Below, in pieces: positions 32,853 to 40,208 of a stretch of 64,000 nt of DNA. The stretch spans positions 1-64,000 of the forward strand of contig NZ_WEGL01000013.1 in NCBI RefSeq assembly GCF_009604455.1. The letters run 5' to 3'. Below the pieces are notes generated by a model. It searched no databases, had not been told where the DNA came from, and saw nothing but the letters and a program-made list of their open reading frames with translations. Both the position numbers and the translations under genes were made by a program. Each line of letters begins with the position of its first letter. Positions within the stretch are counted from its first letter, which is position 1. This DNA is from Streptomyces sp. RB17. GTDB taxonomy: Bacteria > Actinomycetota > Actinomycetes > Streptomycetales > Streptomycetaceae.

Positions 32853-34303
32853 GCACTGAGAACGACACCCCGGCCGGGCGCCCGCGCGGGTCGGCCCGGC
32901 CGGGCTACTCATTCGACGTCAAGTTGTGGAAGGTGTCCAAGACCGGTCGCAAGTCCCGGCCGTGGCGCCTCCGGTGGGTGGTCGCAGGGCGGGTGCACGG
33001 CGACACGTTCACCACGTTGGCTCTCGCGGAGAGCCGACGGTCCGAGCTGTGGCAGGCCATGAACCGGCGCGGTGAAGCGTTCGAGATCGAATCGGGATTG
33101 CCTGAGTCCGAGGTGCGCACGGCGGCCGAAGCAGCGGACGCCGAACCGACGTTGCGGTGGTTCGAGTTCTGCCGAAAGTACGTGGCCGGGCGATGGCGCA
33201 CGGCTGCTGCCAAGACCCGTGAAGGCATGGCCGACAGTCTCGCGGCCGTGACCCTCGCCATGGTCAAGCGCGGGGACGGCACTCCCGAGGATGAGACGCT
33301 TCGGCTGGCCTTCCGCTGGGGGATCGTGCCCGCGAACGAGGGGGAGGACCCGCCGGTCGAACTCAAAGCCGCGTACGAGTGGGTCACAACGACCGACCGG
33401 CCCTTGGGCGACCTTACCGATGCCGAGGTATTCGAGGATGTGCTATACCGCGTCAGCTACAAGCTCGACGGCACCCCGGCCGCCGGCGACACGTACAAGC
33501 GGCGCCGCCGGGCCCTGAACGCCGCTCTCGAACACGCTGTGGCCACCGGGGAGCTCCTGGAGAACCCACTTCAGCGGACCCGCCGGAAGCGCGTCGGCTC
33601 CAATGACGTGGTGGACCCGCGCGTCCTGGTGAACGCCGCACAGGCCCGGCAGTTGCTCACGTCCGTCTCCTACGTCGGTTCGTGGGATCGCTGCCGTGGC
33701 CGGCGCCTGGTGGCCTTCTATGCGGTGCTGTACTACGCGGGGCTCCGGCCCGCTGAGGCGGTCGGGCTACGGCTGTCGGACTGCCACCTGCCAGAGAAAG
33801 GCTGGGGCACGCTGACGCTGCGGGAGACACGCCCCGTCTCCGGCAAGCAGTGGACCGACTCCGGGGAGCGCCACGATCGTCGGGGCCTGAAGGCACGCGA
33901 GGCGTCCACCGACCGGCCGGTCCCCATCCCGCCGGTCCTGGTCGCCATCCTCCGGGCACACCTGAAGGAGTTCGGGACCGCCAAGGAAGGGCGCGTGTTC
34001 GGCAACGAGCGCGGGGGAGTGGTCGGTTCATCCACCTACTGGCGGGTGTGGGAGGAAGCGCGGGAGTACGCCCTACCACCGGAGCGCATCGACTCGCCGC
34101 TGGGCGGGCGCCCCTACGACCTGAGGCACGCATGCATCACGCGGTGGCTGAACGCCGGGGTGCCGATCGCTGAAGTGGCCCGCCGGGTCGGTAACTCTCC
34201 GGAGGTGATCCACCGGCGATACCACGGCTGCATCGACGGACATGAGGAAGCGGCCAACGCGAAGATTGAGAAGGCGTTGGAAGAGGAGGGCGACGGGACT
34301 TAG
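32849..34303 (+). CDS. int: Tyrosine site-specific integrase
   Basis: This 484-residue tyrosine recombinase starts at GTG 32849. An N-terminal arm-binding region is followed by a core-binding domain (about 100-270) and the catalytic domain: AGLRPAEAVGLRLSDC (Arg), VPIPPVLVAILRAHL (Lys region), RPYDLRHACITRWLNAG (His-x-x-Arg) and HRRYHGCIDG (nucleophile Tyr). It recombines attP with the tRNA-Arg attB. It is the last gene of the prim-pol/RepA/Xis/Int chain, all with 4-bp overlaps, as in pSAM2. The catalytic set is complete. Confidence 0.93.
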   Translation: MSTENDTPAGRPRGSARPGYSFDVKLWKVSKTGRKSRPWRLRWVVAGRVHGDTFTTLALAESRRSELWQAMNRRGEAFEIESGLPESEVRTAAEAADAEPTLRWFEFCRKYVAGRWRTAAAKTREGMADSLAAVTLAMVKRGDGTPEDETLRLAFRWGIVPANEGEDPPVELKAAYEWVTTTDRPLGDLTDAEVFEDVLYRVSYKLDGTPAAGDTYKRRRRALNAALEHAVATGELLENPLQRTRRKRVGSNDVVDPRVLVNAAQARQLLTSVSYVGSWDRCRGRRLVAFYAVLYYAGLRPAEAVGLRLSDCHLPEKGWGTLTLRETRPVSGKQWTDSGERHDRRGLKAREASTDRPVPIPPVLVAILRAHLKEFGTAKEGRVFGNERGGVVGSSTYWRVWEEAREYALPPERIDSPLGGRPYDLRHACITRWLNAGVPIAEVARRVGNSPEVIHRRYHGCIDGHEEAANAKIEKALEEEGDGT

Positions 34304-34497
34304 ATGTAGGGCGGCTGCTGGCGAGACCGTGCGTCGGCTCCATGACAGCACTGCCTGCACGGCTGGTCGGCCTACCTGAGCTCGCAGATACGGTCACCGG
34401 TCCGGCGCTCAACGAACAATTCGTCCGGACAGCGTTACGCGGGCCCCGAGCCAACGGAGGTCTCGGGGTCCAGCGCCGTCGGTTGACCCCGCAGGAG

Positions 34498-34734
34498 TTA
34501 CCTCCGGATGTGGATGGTGATCTGCCATCCCGCTGCGACGGTGACGATCGCGATCCCGAGCGGAGGGTTACCCATCAGACTGATGGCGGTGCCCCCGACG
34601 ACACACAACACCGAGAACGCGAACTGTGCCCATACGAGTGCCCTGTTCCCGGACCGGTCTGCGTCCGCCCTGGCCGATCCGATCGGCGGGGTGTGCTTGC
34701 TCCCCATCTCTGGGGTACGTTCCATCTCAATCAC
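34498..34734 (-). CDS. Small two-helix membrane protein
   Basis: A 78-residue reading from GTG 34734 (or 75 from ATG 34725) has a polar N-terminus and two hydrophobic helices, LVWAQFAFSVLCVVGGTAIS and PPLGIAIVTVAAGWQITIHI, ending IRR. Base use looks coding. It is convergent with the integrase. No family is recognised, and no strong ribosome site is seen. Confidence 0.5.
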   Translation of the reverse strand: MIEMERTPEMGSKHTPPIGSARADADRSGNRALVWAQFAFSVLCVVGGTAISLMGNPPLGIAIVTVAAGWQITIHIRR

Positions 34735-35018
34735 CAGTTATTTTCTCGCTTTCGGTGAGGTCGCAGGCCCAGGGTGCTGTGCTGGCAGGCCCGTTGCCCT
34801 GGTGCTTGCTGCCGATCCGGCGGTGGGCTGATCCCCAACTTCCGGTGAAGCGCCCGGCGTTACGGGGGCCTCGCAATCAAGCTTGACCGGCCCGGAGGGC
34901 GTCATCAGGTACACTGGCTGACGGATTGATCCGCATGGCGACTAGTAACAATATTGATCAATAAAGTTGACCAGGTCATCATGAGGATCAATCCGTAGCG
35001 GCCAATCGGGGAGGGTAA
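34735..35018. promoter_or_regulatory. AT-rich promoter region with three ATTGATC sites
   Basis: The last 100 bp before the gene at 35019 are AT-rich for this genome. Outer arms acggattgatcc (34921-34932) and ggatcaatccgt (34985-34996) are perfect inverted repeats, and a central palindrome, attgatcaat, lies at 34953-34962. All share ATTGATC. Spacing between centres is about 31-33 bp. This looks like an operator array or a small origin for the adjacent DNA-binding-like protein. GGGGAGGG at 35008-35015 is the ribosome site. Confidence 0.6.
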
Positions 35019-36095
35019 GTGCCGGCGGGGGACGGGAAGGTAGAGGTCCGGCTGCAGACGCTGAAGGATTTGCGCCGTGCCGAGATACCTGCGGTCACGG
35101 CAGCTGCGCAGCGGATCTGGGAGCAGGGTCTACAACCTGCGACAATACGGATCCGACGGTCGTACGTGCGCAACGAGACCATGAAGCGCGTTGAAGACGA
35201 GCGCAAGCCGCTGCCCATGGCGGACCGGCCCCTGTCCGCTCGGATGATCGCTCCCAAGGGTGTTGCCCTGAAATTCCACCTCACCCAGCTCTTCGCGGCG
35301 CAGTGCGCAGTCAAGCCCGGCAAGCCTTGGCCCCATCCCTATCCAGTGGAGCCGACCGTGCAGAGCGATGCGTCATGGGCCGGCCTGGTTGCCGTCCACG
35401 CCACGTATAAGGGCCCCGGCATCCAAGGCGCTTCGGTAGCCACGAACAAACGACGCCAGCTGACTCAGGCGCTGAAGAAGTTGGAAGGCCTAGCCCTCAT
35501 ACGCGCCACCACCGGCCCAGGGCGGGCCCGCCAGGGCTTCGAGATGCTGTGTGAGAACGGCAAGAGCACCGCTGCGGCCGGGATTCCCTACAGCGTTCCG
35601 AGCAGCTCGGAAGCTTATCTTGAGGTACCACGGGAATTCTTCACGAACGGCTGGGTTCACGTCCTGACCATGAGCGAGATTGCCGCACTCCTGATGTGGC
35701 TCGACGCTTTGAAATTCGACCCGACTCGGACATCAGATACATCGATCATCGTCACTCGTGTCACAAGCGACACCCGGCAGGGGTTCTACGGGCTCGGGCG
35801 GGAAACGTACGAAACCCACCAGCAGCTAGACGCCTTCCAGCTGCTAGACGTGATTCGTCCAGAAGAGCGCCACTACGACGGCAAGTGGGAAGACTACAAA
35901 CAGGACACCAGTGACCTGTTCTGTCACCGAGTGACGCCCACCCCTCAGGGCTTCCAGCGCAAGGCCGACGACGTGGTCCTTGAGGTCCTCCAGCGTCGAG
36001 ACATCCTCGGGACGTGGTCACGCTCCCCTAATGCCCCGGTTCGTCGGCACGAACGGATCAAAATGCGTCCGACCCACAAGAAGCAGAAGGCCTGA
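35019..36095 (+). CDS. Hypothetical winged-helix-like protein next to attR
   Basis: This 358-residue protein starts at GTG 35019 after GGGGAGGG. It has a basic N-terminus, a middle region resembling winged-helix modules of replication initiators and repressors (ATNKRRQLTQALKKLEGLAL; VHVLTMSEIAALLMWLDALK; GFYGLGRETYETHQQLDAFQ), and a basic tail ending KMRPTHKKQKA. No named family is recognised. Its own upstream inverted repeats, its basic charge and its position between int and the right att site suggest a DNA-binding protein of element maintenance. Codon use is less biased than in core genes. Rep, repressor or cargo regulator are all possible. Confidence 0.65.
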   Translation: MPAGDGKVEVRLQTLKDLRRAEIPAVTAAAQRIWEQGLQPATIRIRRSYVRNETMKRVEDERKPLPMADRPLSARMIAPKGVALKFHLTQLFAAQCAVKPGKPWPHPYPVEPTVQSDASWAGLVAVHATYKGPGIQGASVATNKRRQLTQALKKLEGLALIRATTGPGRARQGFEMLCENGKSTAAAGIPYSVPSSSEAYLEVPREFFTNGWVHVLTMSEIAALLMWLDALKFDPTRTSDTSIIVTRVTSDTRQGFYGLGRETYETHQQLDAFQLLDVIRPEERHYDGKWEDYKQDTSDLFCHRVTPTPQGFQRKADDVVLEVLQRRDILGTWSRSPNAPVRRHERIKMRPTHKKQKA

Positions 36096-36133
36096 CACCA
36101 GGCAGTCGCAGCGGAGGGTGAACCGCTCTGCGC

Positions 36134-36154
36134 GGTGTGTCGGAGGTGTGTCGC
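36134..36154 (+). repeat. 21-bp repeat, copy 3 (near right end)
   Basis: Identical to 13369-13389 and in the same orientation, 109 bp inside the right att repeat. Possibly an integrase or excisionase arm-binding site. See copy 1. Confidence 0.55.
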
Positions 36155-36174
36155 GGATACTGAGAGACAACGAG

Positions 36175-36211
36175 AGAGGGCGGGAGTCAGTGAGACTGAC
36201 TCCCGCCCTCT
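36175..36211. terminator. Strong hairpin terminator near the right AICE end
   Basis: A 16-bp perfect stem (agagggcgggagtcag at 36175-36190 with ctgactcccgccctct at 36196-36211) closes a TGAGA loop. It is 80 bp past the last AICE gene. It can also terminate the tRNA-Arg transcript, which enters from the opposite side, replacing the terminator separated by the insertion. Confidence 0.8.
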
Positions 36212-36262
36212 TCTGTCGGCATCCGCCCTGGTCAGCGCTTGATTTCTGCTGATCCTGGGCGA

Positions 36263-36304
36263 GTGCCCCCGGCAGGATTCGAACCTGCGCACACGGCTCC
36301 GGAG
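36263..36304. repeat. Right att site inside tRNA-Arg
   Basis: The 42-bp partner of 13254-13295. On the minus strand it runs from the 5' edge of the anticodon loop through the T arm and acceptor stem to one base beyond the discriminator. The element's copy keeps the tRNA sequence unchanged after integration. Confidence 0.92.
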
Positions 36305-36335
36305 GCCGTTGCTCTATCCCCTGAGCTACGGGGGC
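36264..36335 (-). tRNA. tRNA-Arg (anticodon CCG)
   Basis: The minus strand folds as a complete cloverleaf: acceptor GCCCCCG/CGGGGGC, D arm GCTCAGGGGATAGAGC, anticodon stem ACGGC/GCCGT with loop CTCCGGA (anticodon CCG, reading CGG), T arm CAGGTTCGAATCCTG, discriminator A at 36264. CCA is not encoded. It is the attachment gene of the AICE, and its 3' half is duplicated at 13254-13295. Confidence 0.95.
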
Positions 36336-36524
36336 GTGTCGGTTGCGGAGCTTCTTGCTCGCGGCGACGGGTAGAACACTAGCAGGTCCGGCGGGATGAT
36401 CAGGAATCCGTTTCCCCGGGTGCGGGGCGGCGTGGGTCCACTGGGTGCCGGGACGGGTCCCCTGTACGGGGTGGAAGTGGGGAAAACCCGGACGCGGTGG
36501 CCGGTCCGGACCTACTCTCGAGTT
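36336..36524 (+). promoter_or_regulatory. Divergent promoter region for tRNA-Arg and the response regulator
   Basis: The plus-strand promoter of the response regulator is suggested by TACTCT at 36513-36518, six bases before its GTG start. The tRNA promoter must lie near 36340-36380 on the minus strand, but no unambiguous hexamers are seen. No gene fits here. Confidence 0.45.
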
Positions 36525-37169
36525 GTGCCAGGCGCCTCGGGTCGGGTGCTTGTTGTGGACGACAACAAGGTCATCCGGCAGCTGATCAGGGTCAACCTCG
36601 AGCTGGAAGGGCTTGAGGTCGTGACCGCGGCCGACGGTGCCGAGTGTCTGGATGTCGTGCACCAGGTGCGGCCCGATGTCGTGACGCTCGACGTCGTCAT
36701 GCCCCGGCTGGACGGCCTGCGCACCGCCGCCCGGCTCCGCGCCGACCCCCGTACGCACCATCTGCCCCTCGCCATCATCAGCGCGTGCACGCAGTACGAG
36801 GTCGACACCGGTCTCGATGTCGGTGTGGACGCCTTCCTCACCAAGCCCTTCGAGCCCGCCGAACTCGTCCGCCTCGTCAAGCAGCTGATCGAGCGCGGGG
36901 GTGGAGACGACGGAGGAGAGGGGCGCGGGGGAGGGCAAGGAGAACGGGGAGGGCAGGGAGAACATCGCGGCGGGAGTGGCGGGAACGGCGGCGGTGGCGA
37001 CGGAGATGGTGACGGGGGTGGTGATGGCGGCGCGGAGGGTGACGGGGGCGGCGGCAGGGTCGACGGCGGGAGTGACAGCAGGGGTGACAGGGGTGACGGC
37101 AGGGTTTCGGGGGGCGTTGCCGACGGGATCTCCGACGGGGTGTCCGGTGGGATTTCCTCCGGTGGTTAG
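36525..37169 (+). CDS. Response regulator (receiver only) with Gly/Asp-rich tail
   Basis: The 214-residue reading starts at GTG 36525, six bases after TACTCT, so translation is probably leaderless. Residues ~6-122 form a CheY-like receiver: VLVVDDNKVIRQ (acidic pocket), DVVTLDVVMPRLDG (phospho-Asp), LAIISACTQYEVD and DAFLTKPFEP (Lys). There is no DNA-binding output domain. The remaining ~90 residues are almost only Gly, Asp, Arg, Ser and Glu (GGGDDGGEGRGGG and similar), a low-complexity extension. It precedes the ArgS-like gene, a fixed neighbour in Streptomyces. No cognate kinase is adjacent. Confidence 0.85.
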   Translation: MPGASGRVLVVDDNKVIRQLIRVNLELEGLEVVTAADGAECLDVVHQVRPDVVTLDVVMPRLDGLRTAARLRADPRTHHLPLAIISACTQYEVDTGLDVGVDAFLTKPFEPAELVRLVKQLIERGGGDDGGEGRGGGQGERGGQGEHRGGSGGNGGGGDGDGDGGGDGGAEGDGGGGRVDGGSDSRGDRGDGRVSGGVADGISDGVSGGISSGG

Positions 37170-37269
37170 GGGGCCGGGGATCGGGTGAAAGGCCCGGTTC
37201 GGTCAGAGGGTCGTCCCACAGTGAGAACCGCTTCGCCTACCCAGCCCCTTCCTCCCCTACGCTTGTCCC

Positions 37270-38622
37270 GTGACCCCCGTCGAGCTGTCCCGCACCGTGC
37301 TGCACGCGGTGCGTTGTGCTGTCGATGACGGGGAGCTGAGTGTGACCGTGCCCGAGCGGGTCGTGGTGACCGAGCCGGGGCCCGGAGGGTGCGGGGACTT
37401 CGCCACCAACGTCGCTCTGCAGCTCGCTCGGCCGGCCGGGCAGCCGCCGCGGCGGGTCGCCGAGATTCTGCGGCCCCGGCTCGTCGGTGCCGACGGCATC
37501 CGGGATGTCGTCGTGACCGGGCCCGGGTTTCTCAACATCAGCCTCGACGCGCAGGCCGACCCCGTCACCGGGCTCGTCCGGGAGATCAGGGAGCGTGGGG
37601 TCTCGTACGGGCATGGTGACGCCCTTGCCGGACAGGTCGTTGCGTTGCGGGTGCCCTACGAGGTGCGGGCGGAGGTCGTCGCGGACGCCGTCGTACGGAT
37701 CGTGGCCACGCAGGGCGGGCGGGCCACCGTCGAGCACGGTGAGCCCGTCAATCTGCGGCCCGTGCCGGCGCCGGAGGATCCCGCGCCGCTGGGCCACGAC
37801 GCCTCCCAGTGGGCCCTGCTGCATCCCGCTCCGCACGACCGGCCCCGGATCACCGCCGATCATCTGGTCCAGCGGGAGAGCAATCCGCTGTTCCGGGTGC
37901 GGTACGCCCACGCCCGCATCCGGTCCCTCAGCCGCAACGCCGCCCGCCTGGGCTTCGCCGCCGAGCCAGGTCCGCTCGACACCCGCCCGGACGACACCGT
38001 CCCGGACGAAACCGCCCCGGCCGACAGCGGCCTGGTCCATGCCGACCCGCTCGGCGCCGCCCCGGCCGACACCGGCCTGCCCTACGCGAGCCTGCTCGAC
38101 TCCGGCCTGCACGGCGTCGGCGCGCCCGGCACCGGCCTGTTCGAAGCCGCCCCGGTCGACATCGGACCGCTCGTCGCCGGCCCGATCGGCACCGGCCTGC
38201 CACACCCCCACCCCTGCCCCGTCGGCCCGCTCGACCCCGCCCCGCTCGCCGGCCCGCCCGGCGCCGGCCCCCTCGACGCCCGCCGGCCCCACACCGCCCC
38301 GGTCACCACCGCCAACGGCGCTACCGCGAACGGCACCAGCGCCATCCCCACCAGCACCACCCCCCGCGACCTCCTCACCCCCCTCGCCGACCACCCCCGC
38401 ATCCTCGCCGCGGCCGCCACCCACCGTGCCCCGGACCGGATTGCCCGGCATCTCGTCACCGTTGCCGATGCCGTGCTGCCGTTTCTGCCCTGCGTGCTTC
38501 CCTGCGGCGAGGAGAAACCCTCGGCCGCCCACCGCGCCCGGCTCGCCCTCGCCGAAGCCGCCGGGACGGTGCTGGCCGGCGGCCTGTCCCTGCTCGGCAT
38601 CGACGCACCCGAACACCTCTGA
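37270..38622 (+). CDS. ArgS-like protein lacking the catalytic domain (DALR pseudoenzyme)
   Basis: This 450-residue protein keeps the N-terminal ArgS domain (ELSVTVPERVVVTEPGPGGC, GDFATNVALQLARPAGQPPR, VTGPGFLNISL) and the C-terminal DALR anticodon-binding domain (NPLFRVRYAHARIRSLSRNA ... DRIARHLVTVADAVLPFLPC ... LGIDAPEHL). It lacks HIGH and KMSKS, so it cannot charge tRNA. About 130 residues of Pro/Ala/Gly/Asp-rich imperfect repeats (~37960-38340: AAPADTGLP, GAPGTGLFEAAPVDIGPLVAG) interrupt the DALR domain. GTG 37270 is seven bases after TACGCT (37258-37263), suggesting a leaderless transcript. It begins a run of genes through lysA and threonine synthesis. Role unknown; tRNA-Arg binding is plausible. 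Confidence 0.82.
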   Translation: MTPVELSRTVLHAVRCAVDDGELSVTVPERVVVTEPGPGGCGDFATNVALQLARPAGQPPRRVAEILRPRLVGADGIRDVVVTGPGFLNISLDAQADPVTGLVREIRERGVSYGHGDALAGQVVALRVPYEVRAEVVADAVVRIVATQGGRATVEHGEPVNLRPVPAPEDPAPLGHDASQWALLHPAPHDRPRITADHLVQRESNPLFRVRYAHARIRSLSRNAARLGFAAEPGPLDTRPDDTVPDETAPADSGLVHADPLGAAPADTGLPYASLLDSGLHGVGAPGTGLFEAAPVDIGPLVAGPIGTGLPHPHPCPVGPLDPAPLAGPPGAGPLDARRPHTAPVTTANGATANGTSAIPTSTTPRDLLTPLADHPRILAAAATHRAPDRIARHLVTVADAVLPFLPCVLPCGEEKPSAAHRARLALAEAAGTVLAGGLSLLGIDAPEHL

Positions 38623-38673
38623 GGCCCCTCGCGAGAGGCCCGGAGAGAGACAGAGAGTCTGAGAGCCACCGTC

Positions 38674-40065
38674 ATGAGCCGTTCCGCCCATCCCGCCGGG
38701 CCCCGTCACGCCGACGTCCTGCCCGAGGGGCACTACTCCGCACCGCCCGCCGACCTCAATGCCCTCGACCACAAGGTGTGGGCCCAGACCGTCGGGCGCA
38801 ACGCCGACGGCGTCGCCACCGTCGGCGGGGTCGACGTGAAGACCCTCGCCGAGGAGCACGGCACCCCGGCCTACATCCTCGACGAGGCCGATTTCCGGGC
38901 ACGCGCGCGTGCGTGGCGTTCCGCCTTCGGGGCCGACGCCGACGTGTTCTACGCCGGGAAGGCGTTCCTGTCCCGTGCCGTCGTGCGGTGGCTCCATGAG
39001 GAAGGGCTCAACCTCGACGTGTGCTCGGGCGGCGAGCTGGCCACCGCCCTCTCCGCCGGGATGCCGGCCGAGCGTGTCGCCTTCCACGGCAACAACAAGT
39101 CCCCGGACGAGATCCGGCGCGCCGTCGAGGCCGGGGTCGGGCGGATCGTGCTGGACTCCTTCCAGGAGATCGTGCGCGTCGCCCACATCGCGCAGTCCCT
39201 GGGCAAGCGGCAGAAGGTCCAGATCCGGATCACCGTCGGGGTCGAGGCGCACACGCACGAGTTCATCGCCACCGCCCATGAAGACCAGAAGTTCGGGATT
39301 CCGCTGGCCGGGGGCCAGGCCGCGGAAGCCGTGCGGCGGGCGCTGCAGCTCGACGGGCTCGAGCTGATCGGGATCCACTCCCACATCGGGTCGCAGATCT
39401 TCGACATGTCCGGGTTCGAGGTCGCCGCCCATCGGGTTGTGGGGCTGCTGAAGGACATTCGGGACGAGCACGGCGTCGAGCTGCCCGAGATCGACCTCGG
39501 GGGAGGTCTCGGTATCGCCTACACCAGTGACGACGATCCGCGCGAGCCGCACGAGATCGCCAAGGCGCTCACCGAGATCGTCAGCCGCGAGTGCGACGCC
39601 GCCCGGCTGCGCACGCCCCGCATCTCCGTCGAGCCCGGGCGCGCCATCGTCGGGCCGACCGCCTTCACGCTCTACGAGGTCGGCACCGTCAAGCCGCTGG
39701 AGGGGCTGCGGACGTATGTGTCCGTCGACGGTGGCATGTCCGACAACATCCGGACCGCGCTGTACGACGCCGAGTACAGCGTCGCCCTCGTCTCCCGCGC
39801 CTCCAGTGCCGAGCCCATGCTCGCCCGTGTGGTCGGCAAGCACTGCGAGAGCGGGGACATCGTGGTCAAGGACGCGTTCCTGCCGGCCGACCTGGCGCCG
39901 GGGGATCTCATCGCCGTACCGGCCACCGGTGCGTACTGCCGGTCCATGGCCAGCAACTACAACCATGTGCTGCGGCCGCCCGTCGTCGCCGTGAAGGACG
40001 GCGAGGCGCGGGTGATCGTCCGGCGCGAGACGGAGGAGGACCTCCTGCGTCTCGACGTCGGCTAG
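38674..40065 (+). CDS. lysA: Diaminopimelate decarboxylase
   Basis: This 463-residue PLP enzyme makes L-lysine from meso-diaminopimelate. Seen are DVFYAGKAFLS (PLP Lys), LDVCSGGELATAL, FHGNNKSPDEI, IGIHSHIGSQIFD, IDLGGGLGIAY and VEPGRAIVGPTAFTLYEVGT, in family order and at typical length. It follows the ArgS-like gene by 51 bp and precedes hom, so aspartate-family amino-acid genes are clustered. Confidence 0.96.
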   Translation: MSRSAHPAGPRHADVLPEGHYSAPPADLNALDHKVWAQTVGRNADGVATVGGVDVKTLAEEHGTPAYILDEADFRARARAWRSAFGADADVFYAGKAFLSRAVVRWLHEEGLNLDVCSGGELATALSAGMPAERVAFHGNNKSPDEIRRAVEAGVGRIVLDSFQEIVRVAHIAQSLGKRQKVQIRITVGVEAHTHEFIATAHEDQKFGIPLAGGQAAEAVRRALQLDGLELIGIHSHIGSQIFDMSGFEVAAHRVVGLLKDIRDEHGVELPEIDLGGGLGIAYTSDDDPREPHEIAKALTEIVSRECDAARLRTPRISVEPGRAIVGPTAFTLYEVGTVKPLEGLRTYVSVDGGMSDNIRTALYDAEYSVALVSRASSAEPMLARVVGKHCESGDIVVKDAFLPADLAPGDLIAVPATGAYCRSMASNYNHVLRPPVVAVKDGEARVIVRRETEEDLLRLDVG

Positions 40066-40208
40066 CCCGGCACCGGGGCTGGAAGATCTTCGGTCTTTCC
40101 GCCCCGTACCCATGAAATACATGTCTCACGATCCGGACGAAGGGTAGAAACTCCCGTCCGGTGAGTGAGACTGGTCCAACCGTAGACGGTATGAGGAAAC
40201 GAGGTCGG

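Larger units (their letters stand above)
13254..36304. mobile_element. Integrated AICE in tRNA-Arg(CCG), about 23 kb
   Basis: The element is bounded by the 42-bp att direct repeats. From the right it carries a tyrosine integrase, an excisionase, a RepA-like ATPase and a prim-pol (the RepPP-like replication type), small spread-type membrane proteins, a TraB/FtsK translocase, a DUF2637 protein, a GGDEF protein, a GntR repressor and an XRE/flavoprotein pair. The left third holds candidate defence cargo. This is the standard AICE inventory, with conjugation by a single DNA translocase and no type IV secretion genes. All core modules look intact, so the element may still excise and transfer. Confidence 0.92.

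Noticed and set aside
37237..40122. 961-codon minus-strand open frame opposite the ArgS-like gene and lysA
   Set aside because: A GC-rich shadow frame; the sequence is Gly/Asp repeats without domains, and the opposite strand encodes conserved proteins.
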